Below, in pieces: positions 24,246 to 32,700 of a stretch of DNA of 38,352 bases. Source of the stretch: Lachnospiraceae bacterium (GTDB lineage: Bacteria > Bacillota > Clostridia > Lachnospirales > Lachnospiraceae); assembly GCA_900770345.1 (NCBI GenBank), contig CAAGKF010000147.1, forward strand, positions 1 through 38,352. The letters are read 5' to 3'. A program made the position numbers and the translations under genes. How positions within the stretch are numbered: the stretch's first letter is position 1; each line of letters starts with the position of its first letter. The notes below the pieces were generated by a model, which made no database searches, was not told the origin of the DNA, and was given only the letters and a program-made list of their open reading frames with translations.

Positions 24246-25154
24246 TCAGACTTCATTATACTTTCCCTGTCTGCCGCGGTATTCCCTGGGCGTAACTCCA
24301 AACAGCTGCGCAAAAGCTCTGGAAAAATAACTCATATGCCCGAAACCGCATCTGCCTGCAATCTCCGTGACCGTATGATCCGTAGTCACCAGCATATCCG
24401 CAGCCAGCTGCAGACGGTATTTTTTTACATACTGAACAGGTGTTGTCCCCAATATCTCTTTGAAGCAGCGCAGACACTCACTGGAACTGATGCTGGCACA
24501 GGAAGCGAGGGTCCGAACCGTGATTTCCGATGCATAATTTTCATGTACATATGCCAGCATCGTTTTAACCCGCTCCCCGGCTTTTCGATGGCCGGGCGAT
24601 TCCGGCTCCTCAATATTTCTGTACTCCGAAATAATGCAGCACAAAATCCTGGACAGATATTCCCGAATATAGAACTCAAAACCCAATGGTTCTTTCTGAC
24701 AAGCCTTCCAGAATTCCTCCATATATCCGCTTACTATTTTCATCTTCTCCGGATCACCGGAAAAGCAGACACTGCGAAGCCCTGAATTTTCAATCAGAGG
24801 ACACAGATATTTCTTCCAGAATATTCCTTCCGGTCCGTTGCACAAAAACTCCGGAAGAAATACTGCCGAATGGAAAATGCATTCCCCTTCTCCCCCGTTT
24901 GATGCGGAATGCATAACACCGCTGTTGATAAATGCTGTTTCTCCTGTGTTCAAAATAAACTGCTCATTAGGAATCGTTACCAATACGCTTCCTTTTACCA
25001 CATAAATCAATTCCAGCTCCCTGTGCCAGTGCCAGATCGCCTCCCGTTTTGTGTAATCATTATCATATGCGGCAACCGGCAGAATACTCGTCCCATGGGT
25101 ACCAAGCTCCGCTCCGTTTTCTGCCGTTATCACTGCCCTGGATTTGTAAATCAT
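24246..25154 (-). CDS. AraC-family transcriptional regulator
   Basis: A 302-aa regulator with an N-terminal cupin sensor domain (about 25-120; WHWHRELELIYVVKGSV and the following TGETAFINSGVMHSAS) and a C-terminal AraC double helix-turn-helix (about 200-295; ITVRTLASCASISSSECLRC and VTEIAGRCGFGHMSYFSRAF). The cupin domain suggests a small sugar or carboxylate ligand. I prefer the ATG at 25154, preceded by a G-rich AAGGGGGG about nine bases away, over the upstream ATG at 25190 that has no ribosome site. It is divergent from the YczE-HAD gene pair, which it might regulate. Confidence 0.9.
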   Translation of the reverse strand: MIYKSRAVITAENGAELGTHGTSILPVAAYDNDYTKREAIWHWHRELELIYVVKGSVLVTIPNEQFILNTGETAFINSGVMHSASNGGEGECIFHSAVFLPEFLCNGPEGIFWKKYLCPLIENSGLRSVCFSGDPEKMKIVSGYMEEFWKACQKEPLGFEFYIREYLSRILCCIISEYRNIEEPESPGHRKAGERVKTMLAYVHENYASEITVRTLASCASISSSECLRCFKEILGTTPVQYVKKYRLQLAADMLVTTDHTVTEIAGRCGFGHMSYFSRAFAQLFGVTPREYRGRQGKYNEV

Positions 25155-25259
25155 ATGCACAGCCCCCCTTCCTTCTTTCACAGCACTCATTTTCTCATTT
25201 TGGCTGTTTTATGCTATTTATAAAGCTGAAATATGATAGTATTCCGTATTTTAAGATGA

Positions 25260-25265
25260 TATAAT
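25260..25265 (+). promoter_or_regulatory. possible -10 box of the YczE gene
   Basis: A perfect TATAAT lies 30 bases upstream of the YczE start. The expected -35 region is poor, so the promoter may need an activator; the divergent AraC-type regulator is a candidate. Confidence 0.4.
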
Positions 25266-25295
25266 GATACAACAATATGAGAAAGAAGGAAAGCC

Positions 25296-25928
25296 ATGTT
25301 TGATTTTCGAAATCCGGCGCTTCGCCGCAGAATAATGGTAATGATCACTGGAATCGTGATCATGGGAATCGGCGTCTGTCTGTTCAGACTTTCTCTCATG
25401 GGAAACGATCCCAGCAGCGCAATGGTAATGGCCATCGGCAGCCGCATTGGAATGCCCTTTTCCCTGCTGCTGATCATCACCAACAGCCTTTGGTTCATTC
25501 TGGAAATCTGCCTTGGCCGCAGCCTGATCGGTCCCGGCACCTTTTTCAACTGGTTCTGTGTAGGTATTTTCACCGATGTATGGACGGAGGTTATCACCGC
25601 AGCATTTGCTGTCCCCAATAATTTTCCAGGAAGATTTATTCTCATGCTCCTGGGCGTTCTGGTACTGTCCCTGGCTGCTGCCATGTACCAGACAGCAGAT
25701 CTGGGCATTGCTCCCTATGACGCAATTTCCCTTATCATGGCAGAGCGCCTTCCTCTTCCCTATTTCTGGTGCAGGATCATAACTGATTCCGTATGCGCAC
25801 TGATCGCATATATTTCAGGAGGCATTGTAGGTCTCGGAACCCTTTTCTGCGCCCTTGGACTCGGTCCTTTTATCAATTTCTTTACAAATACCATCGCAAG
25901 GAGGCTTTGCGGATATGAGCAAATATGA
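25296..25928 (+). CDS. YczE/YyaS-family integral membrane protein
   Basis: A 210-aa membrane protein with about five hydrophobic helices. The pattern of glycine-rich helices with LFRLSLMGNDPSSAMVMAIG near the N-terminus and TADLGIAPYDAISLIMAE in the second half fits the YczE family, whose biochemical role is not established. AGAAAGAAGGAA precedes the ATG. Its stop codon is overlapped by the start of the HAD phosphatase gene by 14 bases, so the two are translated together. Confidence 0.8.
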   Translation: MFDFRNPALRRRIMVMITGIVIMGIGVCLFRLSLMGNDPSSAMVMAIGSRIGMPFSLLLIITNSLWFILEICLGRSLIGPGTFFNWFCVGIFTDVWTEVITAAFAVPNNFPGRFILMLLGVLVLSLAAAMYQTADLGIAPYDAISLIMAERLPLPYFWCRIITDSVCALIAYISGGIVGLGTLFCALGLGPFINFFTNTIARRLCGYEQI

Positions 25929-26733
25929 TCTTATCGCGTTTGATATGGACGGAACCCTGCTGGATTCCGATAAAAAAATCCGGCAGGACAGCACCGATAT
26001 GATAAACACTGCTGTTAATGCCGGAAAAATCGTATCTCTTTCCACGGGACGCTGCGTCCCTGAACTGACCGCCTACAGGCAGCAGCTTTCCTCCCTTCAA
26101 TATATCATCTGTCTCAGCGGCGCCTTTGTTTTTGACACAAAAAATAACAGGGAAATTTTTTCCCGACAGCTTCCCGCAGACACGGCCGGTCGTATTCTGG
26201 ATGAAGTAAAAAATATGAATGTAATGATCCATCTGATGTCTGTGGATTCCGTTGTCCAGAAGGACAAGATCAGCCGGATGGCTGATTATCACATGGGGAT
26301 CTACCAGTCCATGTTTGAGGAGATCACCGTCAAACCGGAGGATATTTACTCCTATTATAAAAATAATCCCAAACCCCTGTACAAGCTTAATCTGTATTTC
26401 AGGAATCAGCAGGAACGCGCCCTGATCCGGGAGCGCCTGACTCCGCTGGGAATCAGCCTTGCCTACGCGGAGGAAACTTCTCTGGAATGCTCTGCCCCTC
26501 ATGTATCTAAGGGAGAAGGCTTAAAAAAGCTGTGCGAATATCTGCAGCTTCCTGTTGAAAAAACCATTGCCGTAGGCGATGCGGACAATGATCTGGATAT
26601 TTTAAGACAGGCCGGTCTGGCTGTCGCCATGGGCAATGCCAATGAAAATGTCAGGAAAATTGCTGACGTGATCGTCAATGACAATGACCATGGCGGATGC
26701 GCGCAGGCAATCAGAGAATATCTGCTGCCTTAA
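25915..26733 (+). CDS. Cof-type HAD-superfamily phosphatase
   Basis: A 272-aa HAD IIB (Cof) phosphatase, typically acting on sugar phosphates, nucleotides or flavin-type phosphates. Motif I FDMDGTLL carries the nucleophile Asp (DxD), motif II is SLSTGR, motif III includes the conserved Lys in SKGEGLKKL, and motif IV is GDADNDLDIL. I start at the ATG at 25915, behind AAGGAGG, instead of the upstream in-frame ATG inside the YczE gene. It is convergent with the cyclase-family gene with only 9 bases between the stops. The substrate cannot be predicted. Confidence 0.93.
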   Translation: MSKYDLIAFDMDGTLLDSDKKIRQDSTDMINTAVNAGKIVSLSTGRCVPELTAYRQQLSSLQYIICLSGAFVFDTKNNREIFSRQLPADTAGRILDEVKNMNVMIHLMSVDSVVQKDKISRMADYHMGIYQSMFEEITVKPEDIYSYYKNNPKPLYKLNLYFRNQQERALIRERLTPLGISLAYAEETSLECSAPHVSKGEGLKKLCEYLQLPVEKTIAVGDADNDLDILRQAGLAVAMGNANENVRKIADVIVNDNDHGGCAQAIREYLLP

Positions 26734-26742
26734 AAATCACGG

Positions 26743-27498
26743 TCATTCCTCCGCAATGGCCCATACACGGACCGGAAGTCCCGTAGCACCCTCAATAGGC
26801 GGGAATGCGGCGATCACGATCGCTCCCGCCTGAGGAACCTGATCCAGATTGCAGAGAACCTCCACCTGGAGTTTTCCCTTGTCGAGCACATACCGCTCGC
26901 AGGCCAGATCTCCTGCCTGGGCAGCCAGAGCCGAAGCATCCGTATCCAGTGTCTCATGGCCGTTGGCCGCCGCATTTCTCACCTCATAGATATACCGGAG
27001 CGCATCCAGCGACCAGCCCGGGAAATGCTCTCCGCCTTCTTCATCGTAATTGCAGATGGCCGCCATATCCGGCCAGCGTCTGCCCCAGTCTGTACGCAGT
27101 GCCACGAACGCGCCCTCCGGTATCTCCCCGAACTTCGCCTCATATTCCTTAATATCATCCACTGTCACTGCATAATGTACATCCTCTTTTACCTTCTCGG
27201 AAATATCGATCACTACCAGAGGATAAACCATATCACGCACGCCGTATTTCTCTGAAAGCTCTCTTCCTTTTACAAAATGTCCAGGAAAATCAATATGCGT
27301 TCCAAACTGTCCAGGAAACTTGAAGGTCTGGATCAGGCAATCCAGCATCTCATTTCCCCAGTCAAAAACAGTCTTTGACAGCTCTACCGAGCCCTCGGGA
27401 ATGCCTCCCCAGTACGGACTGTCATTGTTCAGCGGATGAGATAATTCAATCCATCGATAGCTTTTTAATCTCTTTAAATCTTCCCAAAGTTTGTACAT
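26743..27498 (-). CDS. metal-dependent cyclase-family hydrolase (kynurenine formamidase-like)
   Basis: A 251-aa protein of the cyclase family (PF04199 type), which includes kynurenine formamidase and isatin hydrolase. The metal-binding signature HxDxPxHF appears in FGTHIDFPGHF; the N-terminus has the usual ELSHPLNNDSP and the C-terminus carries GATGLPVRVWA. The ATG at 27498 is preferred because GGGGG lies seven bases upstream and a good promoter precedes it. No tryptophan-catabolism genes are nearby, so the substrate is open: an amide or lactone-type compound is plausible. Confidence 0.88.
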   Translation of the reverse strand: MYKLWEDLKRLKSYRWIELSHPLNNDSPYWGGIPEGSVELSKTVFDWGNEMLDCLIQTFKFPGQFGTHIDFPGHFVKGRELSEKYGVRDMVYPLVVIDISEKVKEDVHYAVTVDDIKEYEAKFGEIPEGAFVALRTDWGRRWPDMAAICNYDEEGGEHFPGWSLDALRYIYEVRNAAANGHETLDTDASALAAQAGDLACERYVLDKGKLQVEVLCNLDQVPQAGAIVIAAFPPIEGATGLPVRVWAIAEE

Positions 27499-27531
27499 AT
27501 GATTGCCCCCTTTGATAATATTGATAGATTT

Positions 27532-27560
27532 ATTATACTGCCTGGGGCAGGATGTTACAA
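27532..27560 (-). promoter_or_regulatory. sigma-A promoter of the cyclase-family gene
   Basis: On the minus strand TTGTAA (27555-27560) and a perfect TATAAT (27532-27537) are 17 bases apart, about 27 bases from the expected start of transcription to the start codon. Confidence 0.75.
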
Positions 27561-27711
27561 GAACATCTCTTTCTGATGAACTGGTTGATGCGTTTATGAA
27601 CACATTACCTACTTTGCTAAAAACTCAGCTTCAAGCAGCATAGAAGCAGAATTTTGACAACCTAATAACTGCCAGGTATTGAATTTTCAAGGTTCATAGG
27701 CAAAATCTATG

Positions 27712-27724
27712 TGCGAAGTTTGAG
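27712..27724. repeat. left copy of a 13-bp direct repeat flanking the restriction-modification cassette
   Basis: TGCGAAGTTTGAG occurs here and again, identically and in the same orientation, at 29417-29429. The two copies bracket the three-gene cassette. A target-site or attachment-site duplication is the simplest reading. Confidence 0.6.
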
Positions 27725-27743
27725 TTTATAATACTTTTCAAAA

Positions 27744-28412
27744 CTATTTTACGTGAGCTACCGTATGATTAGCATATGTGTCCCACGTTGGTTCATAATC
27801 TTCCGTTGCTTGATTTCCCCACATATCCCAACCTTCTCTAACACCTCTTGCAAACAGCTCAATCCTAGGACCCTGGCTACATGCCTCAATAATAGGTATG
27901 ATTTCATCCGGTTTTCGACTATGTTCCCGTTTCATTGCTCTGATAATGTTCACTTGAGATCGTGCCGGCTGTAAGGTTCTATTTGGTGAACTCTTTTTCT
28001 TAATGCCAAACAGAATTAATTCTGTAACATTTCTAAAGTAAAATCCAACTCCTCGTCCATCAGGTCCTCCGTCTTTTCTCACTTTTTCCCACACAAGATT
28101 TCCCTTATATTCAAACCCCCATGCGTCCATTACTGCCAAACCCTCTGGGAGCAATGCATTAGGTACCCATAAATATAAATGAGCTTTCTCATCTGTAATA
28201 TCTTGAATAGGTAATGCCTTAATATCCTCTATTGTCATAGTTTCATACCGTGTCAAACGTTTATGTTCCGGAGCAACTTTTCCAGTTCTGTTCTGAAACT
28301 GCCACGGCGGATCTGCATAAATTGTATTATACTTCTTTCCGTTCGTAAATTTCTGTAAGTTTTGTATAGTACTCGCTAAATCTGCCATATTCTTCAATAC
28401 ATTCCTTTCCAA
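27744..28412 (-). CDS. MT-A70-family DNA adenine methyltransferase
   Basis: A 222-aa SAM-dependent N6-adenine methyltransferase of the MT-A70 family. The catalytic DPPW motif is D34-W37 (in YADPPWQF), followed by the family-typical HLYLWVPNALL, VWEKVRKDG and the C-terminal IELFARGVREGWDMWGNQ. It is the last gene of the cassette and starts inside the endonuclease gene (86-base overlap; an ATG eight codons later would still overlap by 62). It most likely protects the host from the adjacent endonuclease. The DNA is visibly A+T-richer than that of neighbouring chromosomal genes, which suggests acquisition. Confidence 0.88.
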   Translation of the reverse strand: MERNVLKNMADLASTIQNLQKFTNGKKYNTIYADPPWQFQNRTGKVAPEHKRLTRYETMTIEDIKALPIQDITDEKAHLYLWVPNALLPEGLAVMDAWGFEYKGNLVWEKVRKDGGPDGRGVGFYFRNVTELILFGIKKKSSPNRTLQPARSQVNIIRAMKREHSRKPDEIIPIIEACSQGPRIELFARGVREGWDMWGNQATEDYEPTWDTYANHTVAHVK

Positions 28413-29055
28413 TTCCTATTGCTAAAATGGGGCAACCACCATTACGACGTGAATCAAGTCTATATCTTAACTTTCCCATCCACGTAGTACTGGCTCCATA
28501 TTTCTTAATCAGCTGTTGTCCATTATCATCCTTTTCTTGTTTAAAAATATCATTGAGTGCTTCTGCTCTTGTCACAATAACACCCACATCAATTAATCCA
28601 CAGTCAAAATAAGTTCTCATCGCAAGCAAATCACGATCAAAAGTTTGGTCTTTACTGTTCCACTCAAGATCAAAAGCAACCCTATTTTTCAAAAAATCTA
28701 TATTATGACCATCAATATATCCTTCAATCGTCTCAATCTCATACGGATCATTTGCAAAGCGCCCTCTACGCTGCTCTGTTTGCCGAGGATATTTTTTTAC
28801 AATCAAATCACCACTTATTCTTATTTCTCTCCATCCATATGGATATAAAACATCATCAAACTTCTTTGGAATTGGTGATTCATTCCCACCAGCTTTTTTT
28901 ATATCTGCCAAAGTAAGTTTCAACTTTCTTAAACACTCTTGTAATTCATCCCATTCTACGGGAAAAGCATCATGAAGAATTTCTAAAGCGTGCCCATAAT
29001 TGTAAAATTCAAACCTATCTAAAAGATCATTATCTATGTACTTTTCTATATCCAT
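28327..29055 (-). CDS. type II restriction endonuclease, BglII-like family
   Basis: A 242-aa probable endonuclease. The central part (about 130-185) has the pattern seen in the BglII-type family: RVAFDLEWNSKDQTFDRDLL, then AMRTYFDCGLIDVGVIVTRA, with acidic residues and K/Q in the expected metal-binding core. Its position between a small HTH regulator and an adenine methyltransferase supports a restriction role. BglII itself cuts AGATCT, but specificity cannot be inferred here; several AGATCT sites occur in this window. AAAGGG precedes the start, 17 bases after the regulator's stop. Base composition is A+T-rich like the rest of the cassette. Confidence 0.8.
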   Translation of the reverse strand: MDIEKYIDNDLLDRFEFYNYGHALEILHDAFPVEWDELQECLRKLKLTLADIKKAGGNESPIPKKFDDVLYPYGWREIRISGDLIVKKYPRQTEQRRGRFANDPYEIETIEGYIDGHNIDFLKNRVAFDLEWNSKDQTFDRDLLAMRTYFDCGLIDVGVIVTRAEALNDIFKQEKDDNGQQLIKKYGASTTWMGKLRYRLDSRRNGGCPILAIGIGKECIEEYGRFSEYYTKLTEIYERKEV

Positions 29056-29072
29056 ATCTCACTACCCTTTCA

Positions 29073-29279
29073 CTATTTTTCTGGAAGTATTTCCATTATC
29101 TCATCCATAGAACACCCCAGTTCCAAGCATATTCTTGTCAGAACCTCAACACGTACATCTTCATTCCTTCCAAGTTTTGCCATAGCATTTGTACTAATTT
29201 TAGCTTTTTCACATAGCTGGGTTTTATTCATCTTCTTGTCGATAAGTAACTTCCAGAGTTTATCATAGCTAACAGCCAT
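29073..29279 (-). CDS. small XRE-type HTH regulator of the restriction cassette
   Basis: A 68-aa Cro/C1-type helix-turn-helix protein (WKLLIDKKMNKTQLCEKAKI followed by STNAMAKLGRNEDVRVEVLTRICLELGC), close to the YozG-like HTH group. The frame is open further upstream, but AGGAGG sits six bases before the ATG at 29279, so I use that start. As first gene of the cassette, directly behind two tandem dyads, it is positioned like a controller (C) protein that times expression of the endonuclease relative to the methyltransferase. That role is inferred from context, not from sequence identity to known C proteins. Confidence 0.85.
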   Translation of the reverse strand: MAVSYDKLWKLLIDKKMNKTQLCEKAKISTNAMAKLGRNEDVRVEVLTRICLELGCSMDEIMEILPEK

Positions 29280-29316
29280 ATATAACCTCCTACATTTCAC
29301 GCACAAAATCTTCTCA

Positions 29317-29322
29317 ATTATA
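29317..29322 (-). promoter_or_regulatory. -10 box of the restriction cassette promoter
   Basis: A perfect TATAAT lies about 38 bases upstream of the HTH gene start. The best -35 (TTGAAT, within the nearer operator) is 20 bases away, longer than optimal, which fits a promoter dependent on an activator bound at the dyads. Confidence 0.55.
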
Positions 29323-29344
29323 CTAACATGACTTCTCGCAATAT

Positions 29345-29379
29345 TCAAGATATTCTTGAATTTCTCAAGAACATCTTGA
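29345..29379. promoter_or_regulatory. tandem dyad operators (C-box-like)
   Basis: Two perfect dyads of TCAAGA-N3-TCTTGA stand at 29345-29359 and 29365-29379. Their centres are 20 bp apart, about two helical turns, so two dimers could bind one DNA face. Together they form a larger near-perfect palindrome. The layout matches the two-site operators of controller proteins in restriction-modification systems. Confidence 0.75.
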
Positions 29380-29416
29380 ATCCTATACTACGCAAAATTT
29401 AGTAGGAATATAAAAA

Positions 29417-29429
29417 TGCGAAGTTTGAG
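29417..29429. repeat. right copy of the 13-bp direct repeat
   Basis: TGCGAAGTTTGAG, identical to 27712-27724. It lies just outside the operators of the restriction cassette and marks the likely right edge of the insertion. Confidence 0.6.
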
Positions 29430-29724
29430 ATATAAAATCCATCTTAGTTTCTAATTTTAACCGAAAAGAAAACAGCCACACGCAATGCGCATGACTGCAA
29501 TACCATTTTGTCTTGCCGTAATAAAAAAGCCTCCTATGAATTTGTTTCCATCAGCCAATCTCTGCGTGCCAGTTTCATTTCCCATTCTTCCGGAATTCCA
29601 TTTTCAGTCTTCCGTCCGTACCGATAAGCCGCTAAGATTCTGTATTAAAAAGACACCAAACTGCTGCCTGCAAGGTATACACAACCGGAAGGATTCTCAT
29701 CAGAGAACCTTTTCTAACAGAAAT
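29430..29724. other. gene-poor spacer between the restriction cassette and the kinase gene
   Basis: No convincing intact gene was found here. An 84-codon plus-strand frame shows no family features. On the minus strand a short open stretch (29534-29644) reads like the end of a protein. The stretch separates two minus-strand units and may be the scar of earlier insertions. Confidence 0.5.
29534..29644 (-). pseudogene. possible 3' remnant of a coding gene
   Basis: A 36-codon minus-strand frame between an in-frame TAA and a TAG reads YRILAAYRYGRKTE and then NGIPEEWEMKLARRDWLME to the end, with an amino-acid composition typical of real soluble proteins. There is no start codon or ribosome site, and I do not recognise the family. 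It could be a relic or a coincidence. Confidence 0.25.
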
Positions 29725-29759
29725 ATCTGCCATAAATAACCTGATATCCAATGGCAGAT
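29725..29759 (-). terminator. stem-loop after the kinase gene
   Basis: ATCTGCCAT and ATGGCAGAT form a perfect 9-bp stem with a 17-base loop, followed on the minus strand by ATTTCTGTT. It lies 9 bases after the kinase stop and probably ends the signalling operon, though the T-tract is weak. Confidence 0.5.
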
Positions 29760-29768
29760 TTCCCCTCA

Positions 29769-32700
29769 TTACTCATATGTCCAAAGGTCATACTCATACG
29801 GATATGCAGCTTCCATCTTCTGGTAGAAAGGATCTGCATCCTTTAACATTTGAAACTGCTCCGTGTAACGTTTCAGCCGGCCGTTTGTAAAAATTCCATG
29901 CACATAAATATAACGCTCCTTCTCATCTGCAGTAGAAGTGTTGCACGCTTTCGTAAAGAAAACCCGTACACGCTCCTTTTGTTCATCATTTTCTTTAATG
30001 AAATAGACAGCCAGCTCACGAAAAGCACTGTTCTCAAAGTCGATTTTCTCGTACGTTTCTTTCCCGAGCCGCAGAACCGCTTCCGGAATTTCTTCATTGA
30101 CTTCCAGGTCATAAGTAACTCTTACCGTGCTTCCATCAATCGTAACCGTCGCTGCTTCTTCCTGATCCACATACAGGGCATTCTCCCATTCCTTTTCCAA
30201 CGCCTCGTAACTGACTCCAAATTCCAGATCATTCATATCAAGCGGGTTATCAGAGATCATGAAATAATCGCCCTGAAAACAGGACATATTTCTCGGAAGT
30301 TTTGTCCCTGTCACCATCGTTTCCACGTACTTTACCACCCATAAAGTCTCATCCGTAATCTGCGATATCTCCGGCAGATACACCTGGTCAAACACAATTG
30401 AATTTTCGGACACTGCAGCATCCACAGATGCCGATAAAAACGGTCTGTCATTCACATTTAAAAACAACTCTCCGCCACCGGAAGCTTCCATTTGGTTAAA
30501 AAACTCCTTAATTGAAGTCCTTGCCGAGGAAGAATCTACTTCTAAACGAATCCGGTAGGTATCATCCGCATTCTTCTCATAGATAAATTTCGGTGCATCG
30601 CTGTTATAAAGCTTTTCTTCTATCAGACCTGCCCGCAATGTTACTCCATACCAATTACCAAGTGTCGCAATAATCGGCTGTCCCATACGCTCCACACCGG
30701 TTTTCACCGCAGCAATTGTCTTTCCTTCCTGTTCTTCCCATCCAAACGCATACGGAACTCCCAGTGCATCCAGACGTTCTTTCAATGCTTTCTCTGTATC
30801 CAGAAGCTCTCCGGCGCTCAGTTCATCCGTAAATGCCGTATAACAGGCCGTTACCGTTTTTCCGGTAATTGCTTCCATATTACACTGGTTTTCTCCGACC
30901 TCTTCCGCCGTCTCCACATCGTCCCATGAGCCACGATAGCTCAGGTCGATCCAAAATCTAAAACTTTTTTCCAATGGTTCATGTGTCAGATTATAATATG
31001 TCAGATCCAGACATGGTCCCTCCAGATCTTTATTCAATATGTAAAAAGTCTTTCCATCTCCTTCAGCAAACGTATTAAAATAGTAATAACTGTCCACACT
31101 CATATCCTGTGCGAAACAAAATGAATCACCCCAGGATTCTATTTCTTCTTTATGTTTCTCAGCACACGCATCCGTAAGAATAATTTTAATATATGGATAC
31201 GTCTCCGACGCAATACCATATTCTTCTGCATTCACACCATCAAGCGTGCCTTCCAGAATCGTTACTTCTTCCATATCTTCCCGATTTAAAACAAATTTTT
31301 CCGGATTATACCCGACGTCCTCATTCTTAAATGCATAAAGGTCTGTGGCACGAGTCAAATAGCATCTTAACATATAAGGGAGATCATAATTCCCTAATTC
31401 GGACTTCGGAAGATAGAGGTCCACTTTATCTTCCACAACTTCCAGACCAAATTCCTTGTCGCCGGAGAAAATATCCAATCGTTCTTTCAGTGTTTCTACC
31501 GCATCATTAAAACCTTTTACCGAAATATTATCGCCGGCATTTAAGATCAAGTGAATATATTCATCCAACGGATAGATTTCCGCCAACGAAGAACCTGTAT
31601 TTTCCTGATATGACGCAGCCGGCGTCTCTGTATTTGCTTCAAAACCTGACGCCGTCTCTGTATCCGCTCCGGTTCCTGACGGCATCGCTTTTTCTCCTGC
31701 AAATAACACTGCGCCGCCAATCACAACAGCCGCTGCCAAAACGCCAGCGCCGAAAAGCATTTTTCTTTTCCTGTCAGACGGTTCTTGAGGTTCACGTAAT
31801 TTCCCGTCGTCCGGCAGTTCCTGCTCCCCAGTGTCTTCCTTCCGTTTGTCTTCCTTTTCTTCCTTCTCTTCTTTTCCTTCCTTCTTCTCTTTGCGGTTCC
31901 AATATTCAGTTACCACATCGCCATCCGTCTCAAAATCCACCGCATGGATCTTCGTATCCTGCCGATCCTGCATTGCCCTCATTTCACCGATATTCTGAAA
32001 ACGTTCTTCCGCGTTGACTGCCATGCCTTTTTTCAATACCGCTTCCTGCGTTTCCGTAATCTCGATTCCAAGCTCGGATGGCCACTGAATGGTATCTTTA
32101 TGGCTTCTTTCCAGCGCATCGTCCGGCGTAATACCGGTAATGCATTTATACATGGTCGCACAGAGTGCATAAATATCACTCCACGGTCCAAGAATTCCCT
32201 TCGGACGGTACTGTTCTTCCGGTGCATATCCGGCTTTCAATACCACAGAACGGCTTTTCTCATCATCCAGATTTACGACTCTCGCTGCTCCGAAATCCAT
32301 CAGTTTTACAGAATCGTTCTTTAACAACATAATATTGTCCGGACTGATATCACAGTGAATAATGTCCATCGCATGAACCTTCTCCAGCGCATCGATAACA
32401 GGACGCATAATTCGAAAAATCTCATTAGCGGTGAAGCCTCTCTCTTTTAATACCGCCCGCAGATCTTGGCCGTCCAGAAATTCCATGACAATATATGCGG
32501 TCTTGTTTGCTTCAAAGAAATCCCGCACATCCACAACGCCTGCGTTTTCATGAACCTGCGCCAGTTTACGCGCTTCATCCAGGAATTTTTTCTTGCCTTT
32601 TTCAATAAAGTCTGCCTGTTCTTTATCCGAAATGGTAATTTCCGATGTAACTTCTGCATTTCGATTCGTGTAGCCGTTTGGATAATACTCTTTCACCGCC

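Noticed and set aside
27539..27638. Plus-strand open stretch ending before a TAG, of the form DVTRTSLSDELVDAFM and following
   Set aside because: It looks somewhat protein-like and could be a truncated gene end, but it overlaps the cyclase gene promoter on the other strand and I cannot assign a family.
29485..29739. 84-codon plus-strand frame after the restriction cassette
   Set aside because: It has no ribosome site and no recognisable family pattern, and opposes a more natural-looking minus-strand fragment.
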